From an uncultured Bacilli bacterium (GTDB taxonomy: Bacteria; Bacillota_I; Bacilli_A; RF39; UBA660): a DNA stretch of 29,617 nucleotides. The stretch is taken from contig CAKOQM010000015.1 of NCBI GenBank assembly GCA_934101275.1, positions 1 through 29,617 on the forward strand, in the 5' to 3' direction. A model generated the notes under the pieces. It was not told the DNA's origin, did no database searches, and saw only the letters and a list, made by a program, of their open reading frames with translations. Both the position numbers and the translations under genes were made by a program. Positions within the stretch are counted from its first letter, which is position 1, and each line of letters opens with the position of its first letter. Shown here in pieces: positions 16,169-25,700 of the stretch.

Positions 16169-16479
16169 TGATTACAATTACTTTAAAAAATGAAGGAAAA
16201 GCTTTAAAACAAATTATTTTTCATGGTCATGCTATGTATGATGATTATGGTAAAGATATTGTTTGTGCTGGAGTTTCAACGATACTTACGACAACGGTCA
16301 ATGCTATTTTGAAATTTAATGACCAGGCAATAGAATTGTCACAAGAAAAAGATATTGTTTTAACAGTTTTAATTGAGGATGAGGTTACTTCGAAATTACT
16401 AGAAAATATGGTAGAATTACTTTATGAACTTGAGGAGTCCTATCCCAAAAATATTGCAATTAGAAAGAGGGATAACTGA
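16168..16479 (+). CDS. prp: Ribosomal-processing cysteine protease Prp
   Basis: 103 residues. The catalytic pair is visible in FHGHAMYDDYGKDIVCAGVS: His21 and Cys33, matching the family spacing. Prp removes the N-terminal extension of L27 in Firmicutes, a step needed for a working ribosome. It lies between rplU and rpmA as in Bacillus and Staphylococcus, with one-base overlaps on both sides. Confidence 0.95.
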   Translation: MITITLKNEGKALKQIIFHGHAMYDDYGKDIVCAGVSTILTTTVNAILKFNDQAIELSQEKDIVLTVLIEDEVTSKLLENMVELLYELEESYPKNIAIRKRDN

Positions 16480-16766
16480 TGAAAAAAATGGTTTTAAATC
16501 TTCAATTATTTGCTCACGTTAAAGCCCAAGGTTCTACAGATAACGGTAGAGATTCTGCTGGACGTAGATTAGGTGCTAAAAGAAGCGATGGACAAATGGT
16601 TACTGCTGGAAACATTCTTTATCGTCAAAGAGGAACAAAAATTTATCCAGGAACAAATGTTGGAATGGGTAAAGACCATACATTGTTTGCAAAAGTAGAT
16701 GGTATTGTTCGTTTTGAAAGATTAGGAAGAGATAAGAAAAAAGTTAGTGTTTACGAAGTTAAGTAG
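16479..16766 (+). CDS. rpmA: 50S ribosomal protein L27 with Prp-cleaved N-terminus
   Basis: 95 residues. The mature part has STDNGRDSAGRRLGAKRSDG and the C-terminal FERLGRDKKKVSVYEV. Before it is the extension ending LNLQLFAH; cleavage after Phe11 by the neighbouring Prp would expose the mature Ala start that reaches the peptidyl-transferase centre. The terminator overlaps its stop codon. Confidence 0.97.
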   Translation: MKKMVLNLQLFAHVKAQGSTDNGRDSAGRRLGAKRSDGQMVTAGNILYRQRGTKIYPGTNVGMGKDHTLFAKVDGIVRFERLGRDKKKVSVYEVK

Positions 16767-16776
16767 ACACTTTTTT
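16746..16776 (+). terminator. Terminator of the rplU operon
   Basis: AGTGTTTAC pairs with GTAGACACT (one G-U) around an eight-base loop, followed by T6; it overlaps the rpmA stop. Confidence 0.8.
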
Positions 16777-16799
16777 CTTTATGTAAAACATTTGTCAAC

Positions 16800-16828
16800 T
16801 TGTTTTTTTTGATAAAGTATGTTACACT
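16800..16828 (+). promoter_or_regulatory. Probable promoter of the Trp-rich micro-ORF
   Basis: TTGTTT and TACACT with a 17-base spacer. The start would be near 16835, about 26 bases before the micro-ORF. Confidence 0.45.
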
Positions 16829-16860
16829 TTATGTGTAGTAGGAAAGGGTGTGACAATATT

Positions 16861-16893
16861 ATGTGGTCATGGATTTGGAAAATTTTCTTCTAG
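16861..16893 (+). CDS. Trp-rich decapeptide ORF
   Basis: ATG to TAG encodes MWSWIWKIFF: three Trp, two Phe and one Lys in ten residues. AAAGGGTG lies about ten bases upstream. A promoter-like pair and a strong terminator flank it, so a transcript of about 100 bases is predicted. The frame is open back to an ATG at 16831, but that lies at or before the expected transcript start. It could be a membrane-active peptide or toxin, or a leader peptide whose Trp codons sense tryptophan supply. I know of no family match. The next gene is a CPBP protein. Confidence 0.4.
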   Translation: MWSWIWKIFF

Positions 16894-16903
16894 AAAATAT
16901 TAG

Positions 16904-16937
16904 GAAATGAACTTGTTAAAAGTTCATTTCTTTTTTT
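16904..16937 (+). terminator. Strong terminator after the micro-ORF
   Basis: A perfect 11-pair stem GAAATGAACTT/AAGTTCATTTC, five-base loop and T7. It stands 82 bases before the CPBP gene. Confidence 0.88.
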
Positions 16938-17019
16938 GTCAAATATTGTCAAAATCAATAGTAATTATTTTAAAATGAAAGAAAAAATGATACAATCATA
17001 ACATAAGAAGGTGAGAGTT

Positions 17020-17688
17020 ATGCTTAAAAGTGAAACGTTATTAAAAACAGTATCGCTTTATTTGCTTTATTTTTTGTATACGTATTTTGCATCGACAATT
17101 ATATCTTTATTGCCAATGATTAATGAACAAGTAATCATGGCTGTTTTGGATATATTATTTATTTTTATTGCTATATTTTGCTATAGGGGAGAGTTAAAAA
17201 AAGATTTAGAAGAATTAAAATCAAAATATAAAACAGGAAGAATTATAAAAATTGTTTTATTAGGTGTTGTTACGATGATTGCTTTAAATGTTTTTACAGC
17301 TTTTTTAGCCCAAGTATTTCATTCAGATGTTTTGATGGATGATAATACAGCTTCTATTCAAGTGTTAGCTAATCAATCCATGATTTACACCATTTTTAAA
17401 ATGATGATTTTCGGTGTCGTAGCCGAGGAAATATTATTTAGAGAATCTTTAAATAAAGTCATAGCAAATAATATTTTGTTTATTATTGTAAGTACTATTA
17501 TTTATACGGGTATGCATTTTGTTTTTGTGGGCGCGCCAACCAGTATTTTCCAAGTACTTCCTTATGTATTTTTGGCTATTCTTTTAGGAACCATTTATAT
17601 TAAAAATGATCGAAATATTGTTTTAGTTATGTTAATAAAGTTTGCTTATAATTTAATTCCTTTAATTGGACTATTTGTAAATAAATAA
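17020..17688 (+). CDS. CPBP family intramembrane protease-like protein
   Basis: 222 residues with about six or seven hydrophobic segments. The CPBP (CAAX protease and bacteriocin-processing) motif 1 is seen as AEEILFRESL (EExxxR), and a second motif as IIYTGMHF with its His. In the third motif the Asn is kept (KFAYN), but a Lys stands where a His is usual, so activity is uncertain. Members cut within membranes or confer bacteriocin self-immunity. The ATG at 17020 is chosen because GAAGGTG precedes it. It is probably cotranscribed with the exported protein 18 bases downstream. Confidence 0.85.
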   Translation: MLKSETLLKTVSLYLLYFLYTYFASTIISLLPMINEQVIMAVLDILFIFIAIFCYRGELKKDLEELKSKYKTGRIIKIVLLGVVTMIALNVFTAFLAQVFHSDVLMDDNTASIQVLANQSMIYTIFKMMIFGVVAEEILFRESLNKVIANNILFIIVSTIIYTGMHFVFVGAPTSIFQVLPYVFLAILLGTIYIKNDRNIVLVMLIKFAYNLIPLIGLFVNK

Positions 17689-17706
17689 AAGAAAGAGGAT
17701 AGATAC

Positions 17707-18354
17707 ATGAAAAAAAGGGGTAAAAACATTCTATTTTGTCTTTTAGGAATAGGAATATTTTTGGTATCTATTTCTCTTTTTTCGTTTAAAGAGGTAAATG
17801 CCATAGAAAAAAATGTTTCCATAACAAAGACGGAATCCAATGATTATTATACATATGAAATTAAAGACTATGAACGAGGTTTAGAATATAGTTGGCAATT
17901 TATCAAAGATAAGACCAAAAAAGTATCGGTGGAAGATAGTCTATATATTGATGAAGATTTAAGATTATCATTAAATAAAACGAGTGAAGGAGCTTCTAGG
18001 ATTGAAGATAAAGTAGAACAAAAAAAATTAATTGTTTCCTTTGACTATCATGGCACATTGCCATTAAAAACAATGGTTACTTTAGATGTCCAAAATGAAT
18101 TTAAAAATGGGGATGAACTTTATCTTTACTACTATAATCCTGATAATGATACGATAGAATATATAACGAAAAATGTTGAAGTGAAAAATGGTAAAGTTTC
18201 TTTTGAAATTGAACATTGTTCGGATTACTTTTTAACAGGCGCGGTTGTTAATGATGCCGTTAATAATCCTCAAAGTGTTAATTATATTATTATTGGCCTA
18301 ATTGGTGTCGTTATTGTTCTTGTCGCGATAACATTAATTCAATCTAAAAAATAG
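17707..18354 (+). CDS. Exported protein with C-terminal membrane anchor, function unknown
   Basis: 215 residues. A signal peptide (basic MKKRGK, hydrophobic core, then a VNA-like cleavage region near residue 34), an extracellular part of about 150 residues rich in Asp, Glu, Lys and Tyr that looks beta-stranded, and a final membrane segment (about 194-211) with a QSKK tail. No LPxTG is present, so it is anchored by its membrane helix. No family is recognised. It follows the CPBP gene closely and ends in a terminator. Confidence 0.75.
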   Translation: MKKRGKNILFCLLGIGIFLVSISLFSFKEVNAIEKNVSITKTESNDYYTYEIKDYERGLEYSWQFIKDKTKKVSVEDSLYIDEDLRLSLNKTSEGASRIEDKVEQKKLIVSFDYHGTLPLKTMVTLDVQNEFKNGDELYLYYYNPDNDTIEYITKNVEVKNGKVSFEIEHCSDYFLTGAVVNDAVNNPQSVNYIIIGLIGVVIVLVAITLIQSKK

Positions 18355-18365
18355 ATTGTTTTTTT
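18340..18365 (+). terminator. Terminator after the exported-protein gene
   Basis: CAATCTA/TAGATTG with a five-base loop and T7; the stem includes the stop codon region. Confidence 0.8.
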
Positions 18366-18382
18366 ATGCAAAATAAAATGTG

Positions 18383-18410
18383 TTGCATTCTTTTAAAAAT
18401 ATGTTAAAAT
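18383..18410 (+). promoter_or_regulatory. Probable promoter of the paralogue pair
   Basis: TTGCAT and TAAAAT with a 16-base spacer, 45 bases before the first gene. Confidence 0.5.
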
Positions 18411-18454
18411 CATTATACATTTCGAAGATGTTTCTTAGATAGGATGATGAAATT

Positions 18455-19030
18455 ATGAAAAATATAGTTTTAAGAGAACTTAATGAAGAAAAGATGCAAT
18501 TAGAACAAGTGGAGAAAAGTATTTTGAATGAAATAATTCAAAGTTCATTGATGAGACAAAATCATGATGCGGTAAGAAAAATGTATTGTCTTAAAGTTGT
18601 TGAAAAGAAATTGGATGTTGTAAGAAAAATGTTATCTCTTTATGCTAAAGGAAATGTTGGTTTAGAATTACCCAAAAATGTAGAAGCTTTAGCAAATGAG
18701 GCAAATTTTATTGAGGTGGTAGAAGATCCTGATAAGGTTATGAAGTTAGCTATTTTACTATCTGGTTATGGTAAAGCTTGTGAACAAAATGAGGATAAAG
18801 AAATCATTACAAAGATTTATGAAAGTAAAATAAAAATACTTATGTATGATGATTTTTCTCTTAATAGTTTTCCTTATGTGTCAAGTTGTTATGAAGATAA
18901 TTTAAGAGGTATTTTAAATGTTTTTCAAAATGTGTATGAAAAACATTTAAATAGAAGAATAAGCCAAAAAACGCAAGAATTGATAAAAGATGATCAAACA
19001 GATGTTTTGAAATTAAAAAAAAGTCATTAA
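18455..19030 (+). CDS. Unknown helical protein, first of a tandem paralogue pair
   Basis: 191 residues, predicted nearly all helix, soluble, no signal peptide. No family is recognised. It shares a layout with the next gene: an N-terminal E/K-rich helix, a KMYCLKVVEKKLDVV helix, a middle helical part, and a C-terminal block PYVSSCYEDNLRGILNVF-like followed by VYEKHLNRRI. AGGA precedes the ATG. The pair sits between terminators, so it forms its own operon. Confidence 0.7.
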   Translation: MKNIVLRELNEEKMQLEQVEKSILNEIIQSSLMRQNHDAVRKMYCLKVVEKKLDVVRKMLSLYAKGNVGLELPKNVEALANEANFIEVVEDPDKVMKLAILLSGYGKACEQNEDKEIITKIYESKIKILMYDDFSLNSFPYVSSCYEDNLRGILNVFQNVYEKHLNRRISQKTQELIKDDQTDVLKLKKSH

Positions 19031-19053
19031 AATTAGGCTAACAGGAGTTTAAA

Positions 19054-19689
19054 ATGGTTGAACAGAAAATATTAGAATTTTTAGAGAAAGAAGAAAGAGA
19101 GTTAAAAGGCGCTCAAATTGACATTGTGAGTAACATTTTTGCTTCATCGACTCACTTCTTTTCTAAAGGTTACGATTTAATTATCGTAAATCAAAAAATG
19201 AGAGTTTTAAATGATGTCAATCAAAGACTCATAGATACGAATCCTGATGTGTTAAAATTTTTCCTTTTTGCCAAAAAAGAGAAAATAGATTCTTCTACAT
19301 TGATGCTTGCCAAAGCTGCCGAAAGCTATTATACTGCTACAAATGTGGCTTCTCTTTTAAGTTTGTGTAGCGAGTATCAAAAACTTGAAAATAAAGCTGT
19401 GATGGCAAATTATCCTTCAGAAAAAAAGCAACATACATTAATAGAATTACGAAAAAAACAACACGATCTTTTTAAGTTGGCCTGTGACTCTGTCTGTTGT
19501 GATGTTTTTAAAACTAATATGCCATATGTTTTTCAAAGTGATGTCGATAATTTAGAAAATATGAAATTTTGTTTAGCTATTGTGTATCAGGCAGAATTAG
19601 TGTCTAAAATTAATGAAATTTTGGAACATGAACAAGAAGATATTTGGTGTTTAGGAAGAAAAAAAAGAATACACAATTATGCTAATTAA
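19054..19689 (+). CDS. Unknown helical protein, second of a tandem paralogue pair
   Basis: 211 residues, helical and soluble, with four Cys in CDSVCCDVFKTNMPYVF and another near the end. The C-terminal block PYVFQSDVDNLEN..VYQAELVSKI lines up with PYVSSCYEDNLRG..VYEKHLNRRI of the upstream protein, and both have an E/K-rich first helix and a matching second helix, so they are diverged duplicates. AGGAG lies seven bases before the ATG. No function can be assigned. Confidence 0.7.
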   Translation: MVEQKILEFLEKEERELKGAQIDIVSNIFASSTHFFSKGYDLIIVNQKMRVLNDVNQRLIDTNPDVLKFFLFAKKEKIDSSTLMLAKAAESYYTATNVASLLSLCSEYQKLENKAVMANYPSEKKQHTLIELRKKQHDLFKLACDSVCCDVFKTNMPYVFQSDVDNLENMKFCLAIVYQAELVSKINEILEHEQEDIWCLGRKKRIHNYAN

Positions 19690-19692
19690 ATA

Positions 19693-19725
19693 AAAAAGTT
19701 TGGTAGAAATTATCAGATTTTTTTT
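19693..19725 (+). terminator. Terminator after the paralogue pair
   Basis: AAAAAGTTTGGTA pairs with TATCAGATTTTTT (three G-U pairs), ending in T8. Confidence 0.65.
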
Positions 19726-19741
19726 ATGCTTTTTGGACGTA

Positions 19742-19770
19742 TTTACACCAAAACGTATCCATGATATACT
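19742..19770 (+). promoter_or_regulatory. Promoter of dnaE
   Basis: TTTACA and TATACT with a 17-base spacer. The -35 is bracketed by TTTTGG (19731-19736) and CCAAAA (19748-19753), and ACGTAT occurs twice, 16 bases apart (19737 and 19753). These may be regulator sites or chance. Confidence 0.7.
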
Positions 19771-19793
19771 ACAAAAGAAAGAAGGCGAGTATT

Positions 19794-22694
19794 ATGATAC
19801 CTATTAAAGTAACAACGGATTATACTTTACTTCAAAGTACGATTACGATTCCTAAATTACTCGCTTTTATAACCAAATATCAATTAAATGTTTGTGGCAT
19901 TTGTGATACAAATTTATCGGGTGTTATGGAATTTTACGAATCCTTGACTAAGGAAAAGATAAAACCATTAATCGGCCTTGATGTCATTATAGAAAACATA
20001 AGACTATATTTATATCCTAGAAATTATGAGGGTTACCAAGATCTTCTAAAAATTAATACTTTATATGAAAAAGGAGAATTAACACTTAATTTTATTTATG
20101 AGCATTCTTCTTTATTAAATGTTATTTTGCCTTATGAGTATCTAAGTTTTTTTGAAAACTTAGATTTTCCTCATTTATATGTAGGTTATACTTCTTTACT
20201 ACAAAAAAATGAAGCTCTTATTAAAACAGAACAAATTTTATTTTGCCCAAATTTTAAAGCATTTTTTGTTAAAGATACTAAACTTTTACAAATTCTAGAT
20301 GCTATTTCTCAAAATGCATCACTAGGAGATATAGAACTTAAAAATTATGAAAAAAATACAATGGAATATTATGTGAAAGAAAGTTTTGAAGATAAAACAT
20401 TAGAGTTTATTAATAGCATAGATATTATTTTTCCTTCTAATGAACGTTATATTCCTAAATATCTAAAGAATGAAAATTCTGATACGTATTTACAAAAATT
20501 GGCTCAAAAAGGACTTTTAAAGCGTCTTAACGGTCAACTTTTAAAAAAATATCAAGAACGACTTTTGTATGAGTTAGGTGTTATTTCTAAGATGGGATTT
20601 GCAGATTACTTTTTAATTGTTTATGATTACGTTTTATACGCAAAGAAAAATAACATTATGGTTGGTGTTGGCCGTGGTAGTGCTGTGGGTTCTTTAGTAA
20701 GTTATTCTTTAGGCATCACGGATATTGATCCTTTAAAATATCATTTGCTTTTTGAACGATTTTTAAATCCTTCTCGTATCACTATGCCGGATATCGATAT
20801 CGACTTTGAAGAAAAAGGAAGAGAAGATGTTATTTCTTATGTTATGAGGCGTTATGGCAGAGAAAATGTTTCTCATATTATTACATTTGGCACATTAAAG
20901 AGTCGACTTGTTATTCGCAGTGTAGGTAAGGCATTAAATATTGATACTTTTCTTGTGGATAATTTATCTAAAATGTTGGATCCTCGTCTATCTTTAAAAG
21001 AAAATTTAGAACTGGGTGATATAAAAGCTCGAATAAATGAAAACAAAAGCTTAAAAGAATTAACTTATTATGCTTTACAATTAGAAGGTTTAAAAAAACA
21101 TATCTCTGTGCATGCCGCGGGTATTGTAATATCAAGTAAGCCCTTAGATGAGGTGATTCCTGTAAGGTATTTAAATAATGATTTGCTAACGGGTTTTACG
21201 ATGAATTATTTAGAAAATTTAGGCCTATTAAAAATGGACTTTTTAGTTATTAGTAATCTAGATATTATTAAGAACGTTTTAAATTTAATAAAAAAATACC
21301 AAGGAAAGTCCCTTCTTCTAAAAAATATAGATTTGGAAGATCAAAATGTTTTAAATCTTTTTAGAACAGGGGACACTTTAGGAATCTTTCAATTTGATAG
21401 TCCGGGTATGAATCGGTTTTTAAAAGAGTTAAAACCAACTTCTTTTAATGATATGATTAGTGCTATTGCCCTTTATCGACCAGGACCTATGGATAATATT
21501 CCGACATTTATTAAGCGAAAAGAAAAGAAGGAGCCCATTACCTATTTACATCCGGATTTAGAACCTATTTTAAAAGAAACTTATGGCATTATTGTCTATC
21601 AAGAACAAATTATGCAAATATTAAGTCTTATGGGAGGTTTTAATTTTGCTGAAGCAGATACGATACGTCGAGCAATGAGTAAAAAGAAAAAAGAACAAAT
21701 TGAAAATTTTGAGGAAAAATTTATTTTAGGTGCGATAAAAAAAGGCTATGATAAAAGCATTGCCCAAAAAACCTATAATTTAATTTTTAAATTTGCTAAT
21801 TATGGTTTTAATAAATCTCATTCGGTGGCTTATGCTTTTATGGGTTATTTAATGGCTTATTTAAAATATTATTATCCGCTTTATTTTATCGCGAGTATTT
21901 TAAATCTTTCTTTAGATAGCACGTCTAAAACACAAGATTATTTAGCTTTAGCAAAGCGTTATAAAATTACGGTTTTACCACCTGACATTAATTTAAGCAG
22001 TAATAAATATGAGATTCAAAACAAAGCTTTGCGTACACCATTTAATATCATTCGAACTCTTGGTAATGTGGTTTCAGAAACTATTATGTTAAATCGTGGG
22101 AATAAACCTTATCTGGACTTTTATGATTTTGCACGTCGTAATATAAAAAGCAATATAAATGAAAAAACGTTGGAAGTTTTGATTAAAGCCGGTTGTTTTG
22201 ATGCTTTTGGGTATAACCATAACACCCTTTTAAAAAACTTACCCAATGTGCTTTCTTATGCTTCTTTAGCTTGTGATGTGGATGATGAATTCATCTTAAA
22301 GCCAGAAATGAAGATAGAAAAAGAAGAAAGCAAAGTAGAAAAGAAAGCTACAGAAAAAGAAATTTTTGGCTTTTATTTAAGCAATCATCCAGCAAGTGCC
22401 TATCAAGATAAAAGTTTGTGTAAAATAGAACATATGAAAGAAAATTATAATAAACAAATTTTATGTGTTGTTTTAATTGATAAAATAAGGGTGATTAAGA
22501 CGAAAAATAACGAGGATATGGCCTTCCTTAATGCCAGTGATGAAACAGGTTCTTTAAGTTTTGTTTGTTTTGCAAGTGTTATGTCGGAACTTGACTCTAT
22601 TAAAGAAGGTGATCTTGTTCTTATCCGGGGACGTGTGGCAAGAAGATTTGATACTTATCAAGTAAATATTATGACCATTGAAAAAAAGAACTAG
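19794..22694 (+). CDS. dnaE: DNA polymerase III alpha subunit, DnaE type
   Basis: 966 residues, shorter than most DnaE (about 1,100). The catalytic Asp triad region PDIDIDF is at residues 332-338 (D333, D335), after GVGRGSAVGSLVSY. Further on are the QLEGLKKHISVHAAG segment, GIFQFDSPGM, YRPGPMDNIP, IVYQEQIMQI and a C-terminal OB domain. The N-terminal PHP domain has lost its metal ligands: TTDYTLL stands where HxHSxYS is expected, and CDTNLSG where TDH is expected. In Bacillus, DnaE extends RNA primers before PolC takes over. The ATG at 19794 follows AAGGCGAG; an earlier in-frame ATG at 19761 lies before the -10. Confidence 0.95.
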   Translation: MIPIKVTTDYTLLQSTITIPKLLAFITKYQLNVCGICDTNLSGVMEFYESLTKEKIKPLIGLDVIIENIRLYLYPRNYEGYQDLLKINTLYEKGELTLNFIYEHSSLLNVILPYEYLSFFENLDFPHLYVGYTSLLQKNEALIKTEQILFCPNFKAFFVKDTKLLQILDAISQNASLGDIELKNYEKNTMEYYVKESFEDKTLEFINSIDIIFPSNERYIPKYLKNENSDTYLQKLAQKGLLKRLNGQLLKKYQERLLYELGVISKMGFADYFLIVYDYVLYAKKNNIMVGVGRGSAVGSLVSYSLGITDIDPLKYHLLFERFLNPSRITMPDIDIDFEEKGREDVISYVMRRYGRENVSHIITFGTLKSRLVIRSVGKALNIDTFLVDNLSKMLDPRLSLKENLELGDIKARINENKSLKELTYYALQLEGLKKHISVHAAGIVISSKPLDEVIPVRYLNNDLLTGFTMNYLENLGLLKMDFLVISNLDIIKNVLNLIKKYQGKSLLLKNIDLEDQNVLNLFRTGDTLGIFQFDSPGMNRFLKELKPTSFNDMISAIALYRPGPMDNIPTFIKRKEKKEPITYLHPDLEPILKETYGIIVYQEQIMQILSLMGGFNFAEADTIRRAMSKKKKEQIENFEEKFILGAIKKGYDKSIAQKTYNLIFKFANYGFNKSHSVAYAFMGYLMAYLKYYYPLYFIASILNLSLDSTSKTQDYLALAKRYKITVLPPDINLSSNKYEIQNKALRTPFNIIRTLGNVVSETIMLNRGNKPYLDFYDFARRNIKSNINEKTLEVLIKAGCFDAFGYNHNTLLKNLPNVLSYASLACDVDDEFILKPEMKIEKEESKVEKKATEKEIFGFYLSNHPASAYQDKSLCKIEHMKENYNKQILCVVLIDKIRVIKTKNNEDMAFLNASDETGSLSFVCFASVMSELDSIKEGDLVLIRGRVARRFDTYQVNIMTIEKKN

Positions 22695-22739
22695 ACAAAA
22701 GAAAAAATTAATGTTATAAACGTGAAAGGAAGTGTATGT

Positions 22740-25700
22740 ATGCAAGAGGATGTAAAAAGATTTTTAGATAGTATTTCGTATGATAAGGATTACGAAGAAT
22801 TAAATAATATAAGCATTGAAAAAGTATATTTAAATAAAGCAAAACGTTTATTTAATGTGATGATGGTAAGTGAAAAGCTTTTATCTTATGAAGTGGCTTC
22901 TTCGCTTCTTTTAGCAAGTCAAAATAAAATTCATGGTAAAGAAAATTGTATGATAACTTTAAAGCATAACAAGCTTGATGAAGACACCTTAAAAGAGTAT
23001 TTGGAAAATATTTTGAAAATTTATAAAATGAAAAAACCTTCTTTAAGTGGGGTTTTAAGTACAATTCCTGAAATTAAAGAAAATCATGTTTCTTTTGAAG
23101 TGAGTAATAAAGCAGAGGAAGAGGATTTAAAAAGAGAATTCTATTATATGGAGGAAGATTTAGAACGCTTTGGCATTACTGATGTTGATTTTGAAGTCCA
23201 TTTAAATGAAGAACTTAAAAAAAGCATTCAAGAAGAAATTGAAAAGGAAAAAATGGAGACAAAAGTTGTTGAAGAAAAACCAAAAATTGAAGGTAATATC
23301 GTTATAGGAAAAGAAATTAATGGCGAGAAAACCGCTATTAATAATATTATGGGGGAACAAAAAGGCGTTATTTTAGAAGCCTATGTATTTGGAATTGATA
23401 CTTTAGAAAGAGAAAATATTAATATCATTACTTTAAAAATCAGTGATAAAACGAACTCTTTACTGGCGAAGATCTTTAAAAAAGATAAAAAAGAATATCA
23501 AGCAGTGATGAGTACTTTAAAGGTAGGCAAGTGGTTCCGTTTTCAAGGAAATGTGGAATATGATAACTTTGCTCGTGACTTTGTTTTAAGTGTTCGTAAT
23601 ATGGAAAAAATTGATAGCCAAGATGAAGTTATTAAAGACGATGCCGAAATACCAAGAGTAGAACTTCATATGCACACCATGATGAGTGCCATGGATGGTG
23701 TTATTGACGCGACAAAGATTGTTTCCTACGTTTCTAAAATGGGACAAAAAGCTGTTGCGATAACTGACCATAACTGTGTTCAAGCCTTCCCAGATTTATT
23801 CCATAGTATCGAAGCTTATAACAAAGGAAAAGAAGGTAAAGACCGTTTTAAAGTTCTTTATGGTGCCGAGATGAATATCGTTAATGATGATGTTGACTTT
23901 ATTTTTAACCCAAGAACCTTTTCTTTACTTGAAGATACTTACGTTGTTTTCGATACCGAGACCACAGGCTTTTATGCTGGTTCTGACCAAATGATTGAAA
24001 TTGGTGCTGTTAAAATTCAAAATGGTAAGATTCTTGATCGTTTTGATGAACTGATTGATCCTCATCGTCCCATACCTAAAAAGATTACCGAATTAACATT
24101 CATTACTGATGAAATGCTTCATGGTAAAGATAATGAAGAAAATGTTACTAGAAGATTTTTAGAATGGGCAGGAGATCTTCCAATGGTGGCTCATAATGCC
24201 AAGTTCGATATTTCTTTTATGAAAGCGGCTTGCAATAAATACGGTTTTAAAGAATTTGACGCGACCGTTTTAGATACCATGAGTTTGGCTCGTATGCTTC
24301 ATCCCGATTGGCCAAACCATAAATTACAAACCTTAACCAAAAGACTCGATGTGCCTTGGGATGAAGAAAAACACCACCGTGCTGATTATGATGCCGAAGG
24401 GACCGCTTTATGTTTCTATAAAATGTGTAAAGTGTTAAATGATCGTAACATTGAAACCACTGACCACTTATTAGAAGAAGTGGATATGGATGCATTAGTA
24501 AGATTTAGTTATCCATTCCATGCTTGCGTGATTGCAAAAGATAGAGTTGGGCTTAAAAATCTCTTTAAAATTATTTCTATTGCTAACACAAAATATTTAT
24601 ATAAAAATGAACAACCTAAGATTCCTAGACGAGACATATCTAAATTAAGAGAAGGTTTGTTAATTGGTTCAGGCTGCATTAATGGGGAAATATTTGATAA
24701 AGCAGGAAGTAAAGAAGACGAAGAACTCGTTAACATGATGAGTTTCTATGATTATATCGAGGTTCAACCCATTAGTGCCTTTGAACACTTAATTGGTCCC
24801 GAAAGAAAATTCCAAAGTGTCTATGAAGCTGAAGAATACATTAAAAGAATTGTGAGAGTGGCAAAAGAAGCGGGTAAACCCGTCGTTGCAACAGGAGATG
24901 TTCACAACTTAACGAAAGATGATAAAATCTATCGGGAAATTATTGTGAATCAAAAATTCAATGGTAAGTTGCATCCATTAAATAGAAGAGGCATTAATGT
25001 GCCTAATATGTATTTGAAAACAACTTCAGAAATGCTAGACGATTTCAAATTCTTAGGCGAAGATTTAGCTTATGAGATTGTTGTTACGAATACCAATAAA
25101 ATTGCCGAGATGGTAGAAGAAATAGAAGTTATCATTGATACAGGGGGTATTCCTTTTGCTCCTAAGATTGAAAACTCTCAAATGATTGTTACGGAGATGG
25201 TTTATAATAAAGCTAAAGAATGGTACGGCGAACCTTTACCTTATCATATCGAGGAACGTATTGCCTTAGAGTTATACGGTGCTCCTTTAATTGAGGCAGT
25301 TAAGAAAAATGCTTCTAGTGACGAAGCAGAAATCTACAAAAGACTTCATGATGTCATTTTAAAAGGACCAGAAAGTGTTCAAGAAGAAATTTCTTTAGCC
25401 GTGTTAAAAGAGGAACCAGAACTTAGTAAAGAAGAAGCCTTAAAAAAAGCCAAAGACAAAATGACGGCAATTATTGGGGCTAACTTTGACGTTATTTATT
25501 TAATTGCCCAAAAACTTGTTAAACACTCCAATGATGAAGGATTTTTAGTAGGATCACGTGGTTCCGTCGGATCATCTTTTGTTGCCAACCTTATGGGAAT
25601 TACTGAGGTTAATAGTTTGGCACCTCACTATCGTTGTCCTAAATGCCAATATAGCCAGTTTAATGATGATAATGGGGAACCTTTAGGTAATAGTTGTAAA

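Noticed and set aside
15978..16193. A 71-codon plus-strand ORF overlapping rplU
   Set aside because: It is an alternate frame of rplU and the start of prp; both of those are firmly identified.
16831..16893. A longer 20-codon version of the Trp-rich ORF
   Set aside because: Its ATG falls at or before the predicted transcript start and has no ribosome-binding site.
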